A stretch of DNA of 64,000 bases. Source: Sciscionella marina DSM 45152. GTDB lineage: Bacteria > Actinomycetota > Actinomycetes > Mycobacteriales > Pseudonocardiaceae. The stretch is from NCBI RefSeq assembly GCF_000379465.1, contig NZ_KB905414.1, positions 186,001 through 250,000 of the forward strand, written 5' to 3'. The notes beneath the pieces were generated by a model. It saw only the letters and a program-made list of their open reading frames with translations, did not search any database and was not told the DNA's origin. Shown here piece by piece: positions 24,484 to 32,880 of the stretch. The translations under genes were made by a program, and so were the position numbers. The first letter of the stretch is position 1, and each line of letters opens with the position of its first letter.

Positions 24484-25277
24484 CGGTCGATGGACTCGAG
24501 TTCGAGTACCGCAACGGCGGTCACCGGTTGGCCGGTGTGTCATTGCACGTCGCCGAAGCCGAGGTGTGCGCGCTACTCGGCCCGAACGGTGCGGGAAAAA
24601 CCACGCTGCTGCGCTGCGTTCTCGGTCTGCTCGCCCCGCGGCGCGGCAGCATCACGATCGCCGGGCAGGACATCACCACCCTGTCGACGCGCGAGCTCGC
24701 CAGGCTGGTCGCCTACGTGCCGCAGTCCACCGGCATCACCTTTCCGTTCAGCACCCTGGATGTCGCGGTCATGGGCCGTACCCCGCACTTCGGCATGATC
24801 GGCACACCCTCGCGCACGGACCTGAACGCAGCCGAAAGCATGCTCGACCTATTGGGCGTCGGCAGACTGGCCGAGCGCCCCTTCGCCAGCCTCTCCGGCG
24901 GCGAGCGGCAACTGGTCCTGCTCGCGCGGGCCCTGCTGCAGCAGGCACCGGTCCTGGTGCTCGACGAACCGACGGCCGCACTCGACTACGGCAACGAGAT
25001 CCATCTGCTCGGTGTCATCGCCGAACTCGCCTCCGCGGGCAGGACGGTACTGATGAGCACCCATCAACCCGACCATGCGCTGGCCCACGCCACGCGCACG
25101 GTGTTGATGCGGGACGGGCGGATCACCGCGGACGGCCCGTCCCACGAGGTGATCACCGGGGAACGCCTCACCGAACTGTACGGGACGCCGCTGCACGTCA
25201 CCGACGTATCCCTGCCCGAAGGGCAACGCATCCGGACGTGCGTGCCCGTCCCCACCGCACCGAGGAGCGCGCCATGA
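24474..25277 (+). CDS. ABC transporter ATPase (iron-siderophore type)
   Basis: A 267-residue ATPase. Walker A is GPNGAGKT (about residues 35-42), the signature is LSGGERQLVLLARAL, Walker B is LVLDEPTAALD, and the switch His lies in MSTHQPDHAL. Q-loop PQSTGITFPF matches FepC/FhuC proteins. The start at 24474 lies inside the permease stop region and its own stop overlaps the lipoprotein start (ATGA), so the three genes are translationally coupled. Confidence 0.92.
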   Translation: MAVTVDGLEFEYRNGGHRLAGVSLHVAEAEVCALLGPNGAGKTTLLRCVLGLLAPRRGSITIAGQDITTLSTRELARLVAYVPQSTGITFPFSTLDVAVMGRTPHFGMIGTPSRTDLNAAESMLDLLGVGRLAERPFASLSGGERQLVLLARALLQQAPVLVLDEPTAALDYGNEIHLLGVIAELASAGRTVLMSTHQPDHALAHATRTVLMRDGRITADGPSHEVITGERLTELYGTPLHVTDVSLPEGQRIRTCVPVPTAPRSAP

Positions 25278-26323
25278 AACGCATCGTCCCATTACTGCTC
25301 GGCTTGCTGCTGCTGACCGCATGCGGCCAGGCGACAAGTACGGCTCCCCGCGGAGCAAGCCGCACCGTCGTCGACATGACGGGCCGGACGGTCACCGTGC
25401 CCGCCACGGTGACCAAGGTGGGCACCAACTACCCCGCGGTCAACGAGATCCTCTACCTGTTGGGCGGAATCGACAGACTGGTTGCCACGGACAAAGGCGA
25501 GAAGACCGACTCCGCACTGTTCGGGCAGCTCTACCCGCGCATCAAGAGCGTCTCCGCACCGTTCACCGGTGCCAGTGCCGAGGTCAACGCCGAACAACTG
25601 CTCGCCGACAAACCGGACGTGGTGTTCGTCGTCGCCGGCAGTTCCGCGGCGCAGCGCATGCAACACCTCGGCATCCCCGCGGTGACACTCACCGCGTTCA
25701 ACACCCCGCAGCAGATCGAGGCGGGTGTGTCACTGATCGCTCGTGTGCTCGGTGGCGATGCTCCGGCCCGCGCGAAGCGATTCACCCAGTACTACAACCA
25801 GAACATCGAGAAGGTCACCGCGGTCACCAAGGCCATCCCCGATGCCGACCGCCCGAAGGTCTACTACACGGCCAACGGCCCGCTCTCGACCGAAGGTGGC
25901 AACTCCATCGTCACCACCTGGATGAACCAGGCCGGTGCGCGCAACATCGCCGCCGAGCACGGTGTCACCGCGCCCCCCGTGTTCGCCACCGTCACACTGG
26001 AGAACATCCTCGCCTGGAACCCCGACTTCATCGTCTGCCGCGACGCACCAGCCTGCCGGGAAATCCTCGCCGACCCACGCTGGCAAGCTGCGACCGCGGT
26101 GCGCGAGCACCGGGTTCTGGTCAACCCCCAGGGAACCTTTGTCTGGAGTGTGCGCAGTGCCGAGTCCGCACTCCAACCGCTCTGGGCCGCCAAGACACTG
26201 CACCCCGAGAAGTTCCGGGACCTGGACATGTCCGCCGAAGTGCAGAACTTCTTTCACACCTTCTACGGACACGCGCTCACCGGCGCCCAGCTCGACGAGG
26301 TCTTGCATCCGGGCGATCAGTGA
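25274..26323 (+). CDS. Iron-siderophore-type substrate-binding lipoprotein
   Basis: A 349-residue lipoprotein: MKRIVPLLLGLLLLTAC is a signal peptide with lipobox LTAC and lipidated Cys17. The mature part begins with VVDMTGRTVTVPATVTKVGTNYPAVNEILYLLGG, the N-terminal lobe pattern of the helical-backbone binding proteins (BtuF/FepB/FhuD fold), and ends with a short C-lobe. It should deliver ligand to the co-encoded permease and ATPase. No iron box is seen upstream of the operon, so regulation by iron is not evident. Confidence 0.9.
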   Translation: MKRIVPLLLGLLLLTACGQATSTAPRGASRTVVDMTGRTVTVPATVTKVGTNYPAVNEILYLLGGIDRLVATDKGEKTDSALFGQLYPRIKSVSAPFTGASAEVNAEQLLADKPDVVFVVAGSSAAQRMQHLGIPAVTLTAFNTPQQIEAGVSLIARVLGGDAPARAKRFTQYYNQNIEKVTAVTKAIPDADRPKVYYTANGPLSTEGGNSIVTTWMNQAGARNIAAEHGVTAPPVFATVTLENILAWNPDFIVCRDAPACREILADPRWQAATAVREHRVLVNPQGTFVWSVRSAESALQPLWAAKTLHPEKFRDLDMSAEVQNFFHTFYGHALTGAQLDEVLHPGDQ

Positions 26324-26511
26324 GCGTACGCCGTGCGGGACATCGTGTCCTGCCAGGGCGAGCGGGTCGCCACCAGCGGCTGCCGTGGCCGAGCCAGGGC
26401 GGTGCCCAGCGAGAGGACCGGGTGACCACCATCGAGGCAATCGAACTCGGCCATCACTTCAGATGTGGTGCCGGCTTTCCTGGGCAGGTCCACCCGACGC
26501 TGTCGGCGTTT

Positions 26512-27504
26512 TCAGGCGGCTAGCCTTTCGAAAGCCGCTCGTAGCAGGTGGTCGAGTGCCCAGGGGATGGAGGTTACGCTGGGAGAGCTGAAGGCCATCG
26601 CTGTCTGATCGTCGAGCATGACCGCTGTTCGCTTGTGCACTGCGGTCAGCTTGTTCCAGCCCGGCATCTTTTCCAGTGCACGAGCTTTATCGCCGAGTGG
26701 CCACATGAGTAGCAGGTCGGAATCGAGGACGTCCATGTTTTCCGGGGAGACGAGGACGCGGGTCGCTCCTCGGGATTTCTCCTTCGCGATCGGATTCAGT
26801 TTCAGTCCCAGTGAAGTCAGGACGCGGGCGGCGGGATCGGTTTCGGCGGTCACCAGTCCGAATTGTGTGCCGGTGAACTGGCCGAACGAGAACGTCTTAC
26901 CCGACGTGCCGGAGAAATGTTCGCGGAAATCGGCTATTTTGGCGTTGGCGTTGTCGACCAGCGACCGTGCCTCGTCTTCTTTTCCGAGAATCCGTCCGGC
27001 TGTCGTGGTGATGTCTTGCCATCCGTCGAGAATGGCATTCTTGGTCATGACAGGTATTGTCGGCGCAATTTCGGACAACCGTTGGTAGGAATTTTTGTTC
27101 TGGTATCCGGCGAGGATCAGATCCGGCTTGACAGCGGCCACTTTTTCATACGGAATCGTCTTACCGCTCATGGTCACGATCTCGGCACGGTGCCGCGGCG
27201 TCCAGGGGAACGAGCCATGAGAGCCGGAAAACCCTTGACTGAAGAATTCCGCGGTGATCGGCTGGTGCAGGCCGGCCAGGGCATCGGTCCATGCTGGATT
27301 CATGCTGACGATCCGGTGCGGGTGCCCCGCAACGGTGGTCTCGCCGAATTGGTGATCGATGGTGAGCTCACCGCCGTGACGACGGTTCTGCTGTTCTGGT
27401 GACGCCGGTCCGCACGCGGTCACGGTCGGCACGAGGATGGCGACCACGAAGACCACCGCCGGCAGCAGGCGTCGCCGGACGAAGGTCGCGGCACGTTCGG
27501 ACAT
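26512..27504 (-). CDS. Second siderophore-binding lipoprotein (ABC transporter component)
   Basis: The ATG at 27504 has AAGGAG upstream and gives 330 residues. The signal peptide ends in a lipobox VTAC with Cys31. The mature protein is a FepB/FhuD-like binding protein: HQFGETTVAGHPHRIVSMNPAWTDALAGLHQPITAEFFSQGFSG, PYEKVAAVKPDLILAGYQNKNSYQRLSEIAPTIPV, and VLDSDLLLMWPLGDKARALEKMPGWNKL. Base composition and codon use look slightly less GC-biased than neighbours (for example AAT, ATT and TTT codons), hinting at separate origin. No permease is adjacent; it may use the double FecCD permease near 62.6 kb or one elsewhere. Confidence 0.88.
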   Translation of the reverse strand: MSERAATFVRRRLLPAVVFVVAILVPTVTACGPASPEQQNRRHGGELTIDHQFGETTVAGHPHRIVSMNPAWTDALAGLHQPITAEFFSQGFSGSHGSFPWTPRHRAEIVTMSGKTIPYEKVAAVKPDLILAGYQNKNSYQRLSEIAPTIPVMTKNAILDGWQDITTTAGRILGKEDEARSLVDNANAKIADFREHFSGTSGKTFSFGQFTGTQFGLVTAETDPAARVLTSLGLKLNPIAKEKSRGATRVLVSPENMDVLDSDLLLMWPLGDKARALEKMPGWNKLTAVHKRTAVMLDDQTAMAFSSPSVTSIPWALDHLLRAAFERLAA

Positions 27505-27885
27505 CGCATCTCCTTGGTTGAATACCGTCTGACAACGGCCGGCCGGTTGAGGGCGGTGCCTTGCCGGTGACCGTGATGCGGCTGCGGGTTTCGGTCTCAG
27601 GCACGTGGCGCACACCGTCGACGGACCGGAGATCCCGGTGTGGTGGAACAGCGGTGATGAGCGGTTTCACCTGTGAGGGCCGCGTCACCCGGCCGGTCGG
27701 GTGACGCCGGTGGAAGAACCTGACAAGCCGGGCTGGTCCCTTGATGATCGGATGGATTCGAACATGCAGACCTGGTGGTGCGGCCATGGCGAATGCGCAC
27801 CGAGAGGGCGGGTACTGCGCAGACCCGATCCGTGCAGCCTCGAGAATTCGGTGTGTCGTATCCACTCGGTGACCGGTGGGGTGGT
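27505..27885. other. Gap between siderophore-binding protein and flavin monooxygenase
   Basis: No frame looks like a real gene and no iron box is visible. It should carry the promoter of the lipoprotein gene unless that gene is read from the flavin monooxygenase promoter. Confidence 0.4.
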
Positions 27886-29016
27886 TTATCCATCGGGAGG
27901 AGGTTCCCGGTTCGGTGTGCCGGGCGCGTCGACGGCAGGTAACCCGAGACGCTCCCGCAGCGTTTCCGTGTACGTGCTCGGTACCGCGCCAGCGCGCTGT
28001 AGTTCCGGCACCACCGCTCCGACGAAGGTCGTCAGGTCTTCGGGAAGCAGTGTCGGCAAAACGGTGAACCCGTCCGCCGCACCCTTGTCGACGGCATCGA
28101 TCATCTGCTCGGCTATTCCGGAAGCCGAGCCACAGAAATGCCAATGCGCCGCCATCGTGGCATCGCTGGTGCGGTCCTCGCCTCCGAGCGAGATCACCGC
28201 GCTCGGCATGACCCGTACACTTCCCGGCGCTCGTCCGGCTCGCTCGACCCGCCGGCGCAGATCAGCGGTGAAGGCCCGGCCCTGCTCGACATCGGGGAAT
28301 CGCGTGAACACGATGTCCGCCGTGCCGGCCGCCCGGCTGCGGAATCGCTGCGATTCTCCTGCCTGTACTACCAGTGGGCGCCCCTGTGGTGAGCGGCCGA
28401 GGTTCAGTGGTCCCGCGACCTTGAAAAACTCGCCTTGATGATCGATCCGCCGCACCGAACCCGGCAGGGCCCAGCGATCGGCCACGGCATCGGCGACGAC
28501 CGCGTCGGCTTCCCATGAGCCCCAGAGCCGCAACACGACCTCGATGAACTCCAGGTGACGGCGGTGTCCCTGCTCGCTGTCCAAGGACGGCAGATGACCA
28601 TAGTTGTGATCCTCGAGACCGGGATGCGAAGACACGGCGTTCCACCCCGCGCGGCCGCCGCAGAGATGGTCCAGACTGGCGAACATCCTGGCCAGTCCAT
28701 ACGGTTCGAACCACTGGGTCGATGCCGTCGCGACCAGGCCTATGTGCGTGGTCGTCGCGGCCAGATAGCTCATCAATGTGATCGGTTCGAACCAAGCGTT
28801 TCCCCGCAGTGTCGGGTCGTCCTCGGCCCTGCCGTTGACCGTGTTCTTGTCCGGCACGAACAAATAATCCACACAACCGCTCTCGGCGATCGCCGCGACG
28901 TGTGCCTGGCTCACCGGATCGAGCACCCGCCGGTCGAACCCGGGAGAACGAACCCAGTCCGTCTGTATCTGCACCGGGCTCATCGGGAACACCGCCAACC
29001 GTACTCGTGGAGTCAT
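27886..29016 (-). CDS. LLM-class flavin-dependent monooxygenase (NtaA/SnaA-like)
   Basis: A 376-residue luciferase-like monooxygenase. Family segments are FDRRVLDPVSQAHVAAIAESGCVDYLFVPDK, EPITLMSYLAATTTHIGLVATASTQWFEPYGLARMFASLDHLCGGRAGWNAVSS and HLEFIEVVLRLWGSWEADAVV, with the insertion typical of the nitrilotriacetate/EDTA monooxygenase group. These enzymes use FMNH2 and O2 and often oxidise chelators or sulfur compounds. A near-consensus DtxR/IdeR box lies 68-86 bp upstream of the start, so expression is probably iron-repressed. With the adjacent siderophore-binding protein this suggests processing of a chelator or siderophore (inference). Confidence 0.85.
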   Translation of the reverse strand: MTPRVRLAVFPMSPVQIQTDWVRSPGFDRRVLDPVSQAHVAAIAESGCVDYLFVPDKNTVNGRAEDDPTLRGNAWFEPITLMSYLAATTTHIGLVATASTQWFEPYGLARMFASLDHLCGGRAGWNAVSSHPGLEDHNYGHLPSLDSEQGHRRHLEFIEVVLRLWGSWEADAVVADAVADRWALPGSVRRIDHQGEFFKVAGPLNLGRSPQGRPLVVQAGESQRFRSRAAGTADIVFTRFPDVEQGRAFTADLRRRVERAGRAPGSVRVMPSAVISLGGEDRTSDATMAAHWHFCGSASGIAEQMIDAVDKGAADGFTVLPTLLPEDLTTFVGAVVPELQRAGAVPSTYTETLRERLGLPAVDAPGTPNREPPPDG

Positions 29017-29083
29017 CGCCCTCTACCGATCACGCTCAACCTCCACACAAGAGCAGCGAATACGTCAGTTCCCGGCATCTTGG

Positions 29084-29102
29084 TGAGGTTAGCCTAACCT
29101 AT
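29084..29102. promoter_or_regulatory. DtxR/IdeR-type iron box
   Basis: TGAGGTTAGCCTAACCTAT matches the 19-bp DtxR consensus TTAGGTTAGCCTAACCTAA at 17 positions, including the whole core palindrome. It lies upstream of the minus-strand flavin monooxygenase gene and could also serve any plus-strand unit starting near 29.1-29.5 kb. Confidence 0.8.
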
Positions 29103-29523
29103 TTCTCGGCAACTGGCGAGCCATCTGGTGCGGACGTATCGAGTGAGGGCGTACCGCGGCTCGTCTTGTCGGCACCCCAGGCGCGTAGGTCGAGACCTTC
29201 GCGGCAAGGCGTCCAGGACCGGGTGCAGAGGGTCACGGATTTCTCGTGGCGAACGGCCGCACCCCGGCTGATGGCGACTTCGAGCCGATTCGCGCTTTCG
29301 CACCGAACGTGACGATGGTGGGGGAAGTGTTCGTGCAAGATCGTGCGAACCGTCCACCACGGCGAGCGCTACCAGCTCCGCATCCGCGCCAGCGGCGACA
29401 CTTTCGCCGAGCAGTTCCCCGCTGCGGCGCGAGCGACCCGGGCGCTCTCGCGTCATCACCGGCGGGCGCCCGCGTCCCGCCAGGGATCACCGTGCCAGTG
29501 GAGTCGGTCAGGGCGGAGTGCGC
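29103..29523. other. Gap with only low-quality open frames
   Basis: Overlapping plus- and minus-strand frames of 80-120 codons exist but show Arg/Pro/Ser-rich shadow composition and match no family I know. I cannot support a gene. Confidence 0.4.
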
Positions 29524-29703
29524 ATGGTCTCGGATCGATACAGGTGGGCAGTGGGCCACCTACGTGTGGTGCATCTGGTCCCGCACTCATCGGGCCTGTC
29601 GGTGAGTGCGCTGTGCGGAGCCCGGGTGTACCCGCGCACGATCCTGAGCGGCATGCCTCGGCACCTGCCGATGTGCCTGGCCTGTCGCCGGGCCGCGTCA
29701 TGA
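29524..29703 (+). CDS. Small Cys/His-rich protein, probable zinc-binding (59 aa)
   Basis: A 59-residue protein starting at an ATG (a GTG two codons earlier is possible). It has a spaced Cys/His set, His12, His17, Cys31, Cys51 and Cys54, with the closing motif MCLACRR (C-x2-C). This layout is common in small actinomycete proteins found near transcriptional regulators and integrative elements. It is followed by a frame beginning in its stop codon (ATGA at 29700). Function unknown. Confidence 0.55.
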   Translation: MVSDRYRWAVGHLRVVHLVPHSSGLSVSALCGARVYPRTILSGMPRHLPMCLACRRAAS

Positions 29704-29894
29704 CCCGCGAGCAGCTTCGTCGCATTCACCCGGGACCCGGAATGGGGAGTCCGGCTCCCGGCTGTGGCCGTCCGGTCGGTGATGTCGGGGAAACCGACCG
29801 GACGGTCCCGATACCCGAGAAACGCCCTGCTTCCGGAGGTGAGGCAACCAGGGAAAGCGGGCGCGCGAACCCTTGGCCGGAGCCGTCACGGTGA
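29700..29894 (+). CDS. Small hypothetical protein (64 aa), coupled to the zinc-binding protein
   Basis: The start overlaps the previous stop (ATGA), and the N-terminus MTREQLRRIHPGPGMGS is plausible; the rest is Gly/Pro/Arg-rich with no known motif. It may be a truncated remnant of a longer gene. Support is mainly the overlap. Confidence 0.3.
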   Translation: MTREQLRRIHPGPGMGSPAPGCGRPVGDVGETDRTVPIPEKRPASGGEATRESGRANPWPEPSR

Positions 29895-30017
29895 CCGGGC
29901 CTCGAGAACCGATGCCCTTGGTGCGAGAGTTGTTCGTCGACCGGGTGGTGCGGATTCCGGTGTAACCGAGCGGGCCACCCCGGTAATCGTGCACGAGCGT
30001 TTCGGTGGTGCGGCGCC

Positions 30018-30320
30018 TCAGGCCGATGGGTCCGCCGGAAGTGGCCTGCCGAGCCAATCACGGTAGAGCGCTTCGAGGTCGGTCAGGAAGTCGAACACGA
30101 TCGGGAAACCGGGTGACGCGGCCTCGAGCAGTGTCATGCAGCCAGGACAGAAGAACTCACGCAGCTCCATCCGCTCGGGGTCACCGGAGTGGATGGGACA
30201 GACATCCGCGATGCCTTCGCGCTCGACGCCGATGAGCGCGCTCAGCTTCCGGTTCTGCCGGTGATCGCCGAGCTCCTGTCCCCGGTCGCATTTGACGATC
30301 CGGCCGTGGGCGGACTGCAC
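30018..30320 (-). pseudogene. Acetone carboxylase gamma-like zinc protein, probably a decayed relic
   Basis: A 100-codon frame from a GTG at 30320. It ends MELREFFCPGC...GFPIVFDFLTDLEALYRDWLGRPLP, a strong match to the C-terminal half of acetone/acetophenone carboxylase gamma-type small subunits. The first zinc knuckle, normally C-x-C-G or C-x2-C-G before FGDHRxNWK, reads CDRGQELGDHRQNRK, so one Cys and the Trp are lost. In-frame similarity continues a little upstream of the GTG, but no start codon is available there. No alpha or beta subunit is nearby. I infer a non-functional remnant. Confidence 0.55.
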
Positions 30321-30476
30321 GATCGAGAGGACTTGGACACGTGTACCGAGGCCCCGGAGTCTACGTATCCACAGCGCCCCGGCTGAGGACCTCCCGCTCG
30401 CCCGCCGTGTACAGGCTACGGTTCTCCGTGCGGATCAGTGTGGGAGCTCTGACCACACCGAAACCAGCGACCGTGG

Positions 30477-31877
30477 TCATTCCGTTGGCGGATAAGGTAT
30501 GAGGCTGCTGCCGTGTTCGTCGGCGCGTAGTGGTTTTCCGATCGCGGGGAAGGCGCGTTGCGGGCAGGCGGGGCGTTCGCAGACCTTGCAGCCCATGCCG
30601 ATCGGGGTGGCGACGGCGTTCGCACCGAGGTCGAGACCGTCGGCGTAGACGAGTCTGTGGGCGTGCCGCAGTTCGCAGCCGAGTCCGATGGCGAAGGTCT
30701 TGGCGGGGTCGCGGTGCCCGCCGGTGGCTCGGGTGACGGTCCTGGCGATCCAGAAGTACTGCTTGCCGTCGGGCAATTCGGCGATCTGGGTCAGGATCCG
30801 GCCCGGTGCGCTGAAGGCCTCGTAGACGATCCACAGTGGACACGAACCGCCGACGCGGGAGAAGTGGAATCCGGTGGCGGACTGGCGTTTGGAGATGTTG
30901 CCCGCCCGATCCACCCGGACGAACGAGAACGGCACGCCGCGGGTGCGTGGCCGTTGCAGGGTGGACAGCCGGTGGCAGATGGTTTCGAACCCGACGCCGA
31001 ACTCTTCGCAGAGCCGGGCGATGTCGTAACGGTGCCGTTCTGCCGCACCGAGAAAGGCCCGGTACGGCAGGATCAGCGCCCCGGCGTAGTAGTTGGCCAG
31101 CCCGGTCCGCGCCAACCGTCGCGCGGTCTCGTCGGTGAAGTTCCCCTCGGCCACCAACCGGTCGATCACCTCCCCCGCCTCCAGCAGGGCCAGTTCGGAG
31201 GCGAGCCGGAACGCTGCCTGACCGGGGCGCAGCGTCGCGGACAGCCGTAGCACCCTGCCGCGTGCTTCGTATCGGTGCTGATCGACACCGAGGTGTTCGC
31301 TGACGACACGCACGCCGTGCCGTTCACGCAGCCTGGAGATCAGGCCAGCGCGCACCTCTCCGGGATGCAGCCGTAGTTCGGTGGCCAATGTCTCGGCGGG
31401 TACGTCGAGTGCGGCGACGTAGTTGCGGCGCTGGTAGAACCAGTCCCGGATCTGCTCGTGCGGCTGCTGGGCAGCGGTGCGATCCAAGCCTTGCTCGGCA
31501 ACCAGGGTGGCGATGTTCTCCACGGCTTCCCGGTACCGGCGGTGCAGCGCGACCAGGGTGCCCGCGACCTCGGGCAGTTTGGTGGTGAGCTCGTCGATAC
31601 CCGCGGCGGAGACGGCGCCGCCGACGGTGTCGTCGGCGAACACCTCGCGCACGTCGGCGATCAGCCGCGCGGTGTCCTGGGGGGCGAAGAAGTCCGCGTC
31701 CACGCCGAAGGTTTCGGTGAGCTTGAGCAGGATCGGCAGCGTCAGCGGCCTGCCGTTGTGTTCGAGCTGGTTCACGTAGCTCGGCGAGATCTCCAGCAGC
31801 CTGGCCAGCTCGGATTGGCTCATCGAGCGGTTCTCCCGCAGCTGACGCAACCGCGCGCCCGCATACGTCTTGTCCAT
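30477..31877 (-). CDS. prpR: PrpR/RamB-type transcriptional regulator
   Basis: A 466-residue regulator. Residues 5-65 are an XRE helix-turn-helix (LRQLRENRSMSQSELARLLEISPSYVNQLEHNGRPLTL). The rest is the short-chain fatty acyl regulator domain found in mycobacterial PrpR and RamB. The C-terminal motif CKVCERPAC gives Cys430, Cys433 and Cys438, with Cys401 nearby, matching the four-Cys [4Fe-4S] site of PrpR. PrpR senses propionyl-CoA and activates the methylcitrate genes; here it is divergent from a 3-hydroxyacyl-CoA dehydrogenase/prpD/prpC operon. Confidence 0.9.
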   Translation of the reverse strand: MDKTYAGARLRQLRENRSMSQSELARLLEISPSYVNQLEHNGRPLTLPILLKLTETFGVDADFFAPQDTARLIADVREVFADDTVGGAVSAAGIDELTTKLPEVAGTLVALHRRYREAVENIATLVAEQGLDRTAAQQPHEQIRDWFYQRRNYVAALDVPAETLATELRLHPGEVRAGLISRLRERHGVRVVSEHLGVDQHRYEARGRVLRLSATLRPGQAAFRLASELALLEAGEVIDRLVAEGNFTDETARRLARTGLANYYAGALILPYRAFLGAAERHRYDIARLCEEFGVGFETICHRLSTLQRPRTRGVPFSFVRVDRAGNISKRQSATGFHFSRVGGSCPLWIVYEAFSAPGRILTQIAELPDGKQYFWIARTVTRATGGHRDPAKTFAIGLGCELRHAHRLVYADGLDLGANAVATPIGMGCKVCERPACPQRAFPAIGKPLRADEHGSSLIPYPPTE

Positions 31878-31902
31878 GAAATGACTTTAACAACTATTAC
31901 AG

Positions 31903-31950
31903 ACTATGGCGGAACATTCACAACAATTCACTGCCCATAACCATAGTGAA
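31903..31950. promoter_or_regulatory. Nested inverted repeats between prpR and the prpDC operon
   Basis: ACTATGG (31903-31909) pairs with CCATAGT (31941-31947), and TTCACT (31927-31932) pairs with AGTGAA (31945-31950). The A+T-rich 130-bp gap is where PrpR would bind to control both divergent units. Which repeat is the operator is unclear. Confidence 0.45.
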
Positions 31951-32010
31951 GCACTCTCCGGTGGTGCCAAGCTTGGTCCAGATCGCCACAAGGTTCACAG
32001 GAGGCAGCCA

Positions 32011-32880
32011 ATGAGTGGGGAAATCGCCCGGGTCGGTGTGGTCGGTGCCGGGCAGATGGGGGCGGGGATCGCCGAGGTGTGTGTACGTGCCGGGCTGGAT
32101 GTGCTGGTCTGCGAGCGTGCCGAGAATGCCGCGAAGGCGGGGCGGGAGCGGATCCTCGGCTCGCTTGACCGTGCGGTGCGGGCGGGCAAACTCGATCGTG
32201 GCGAGTCCGAGCGCGCGGCGTGGCGGTTGCGCTTTGTCACCGATCTCGGCGAGTTGGCCGACCGGCAGCTGGTGATCGAGGCGGCCACCGAGGATGAGCA
32301 GGTCAAGACCGAGCTGTTCGCCACCCTGGACAAGGTGGTCGAGCATCCGGGCGCGATTCTGGCTTCCAACACGTCTTCGATTCCGATCATGCGGCTCGGG
32401 ATGGCGACCGGCCGGGCTCAGCAGGTGGTCGGATTGCATTTTTTCAATCCGGTACCGGTGATGCCGTTGGTCGAGGTCGTGGATTCGTTGCTGACCAGTC
32501 CGTCCACCGCGGACCGCGCGGAGCATTTCGTCACCGAGACGCTCGGTAAGCAGACGGTGCGGGCCGGGGACCGGGCCGGGTTCGTGGTGAACGCTTTGCT
32601 GGTGCCGTATCTGCTCTCGGCGATCCGGATGGTCGAGTCCGGCTTCGCCAGTGCCGCCGATGTGGATCGTGGCATGCAGCTGGGTACCGCGCACCCGATG
32701 GGCCCGTTGCGGCTGACCGATCTGATCGGGCTGGACACGGTGGCAGCGATCGCCGACTCGCTGTATGCGGAGTTCAAGGAGGCGCTGTACGCACCGCCGC
32801 CGCTATTGCTGCGGATGGTCGACGCGGGGCTGCTCGGCACCAAGTCCGGTCGTGGTTTCTACGTACACGAGGGAAAGTGA
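32011..32880 (+). CDS. 3-hydroxyacyl-CoA (3-hydroxybutyryl-CoA) dehydrogenase
   Basis: The ATG at 32011 has AGGAGG about 8 bases upstream and gives 289 residues; an upstream in-frame start at 31906 is less likely. The NAD site is GxGxMG ([10 protein letters not shown], residues 11-19). Catalytic segments ASNTSSIPI and [17 protein letters not shown] contain the active His and Glu. C-terminal dimer domain is complete ([26 protein letters not shown]). It reduces or oxidises 3-hydroxyacyl-CoA, linking to short-chain acyl-CoA use. It overlaps prpD (TGATG), so it belongs to the propionate operon. Confidence 0.92.
   Translation: MSGEIARVGVVGAGQMGAGIAEVCVRAGLDVLVCERAENAAKAGRERILGSLDRAVRAGKLDRGESERAAWRLRFVTDLGELADRQLVIEAATEDEQVKTELFATLDKVVEHPGAILASNTSSIPIMRLGMATGRAQQVVGLHFFNPVPVMPLVEVVDSLLTSPSTADRAEHFVTETLGKQTVRAGDRAGFVVNALLVPYLLSAIRMVESGFASAADVDRGMQLGTAHPMGPLRLTDLIGLDTVAAIADSLYAEFKEALYAPPPLLLRMVDAGLLGTKSGRGFYVHEGK

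Noticed and set aside
26421-26523. Short plus-strand frame beginning GTG (VTTIEAIELGHHFRC...)
   Set aside because: It has a plausible start but only about 33 codons, no similarity, and overlaps the end of the convergent lipoprotein gene.
29233-29559. 108-codon minus-strand frame in the gap after the iron box
   Set aside because: Composition is that of a shadow frame and it overlaps other frames; no evidence of translation.
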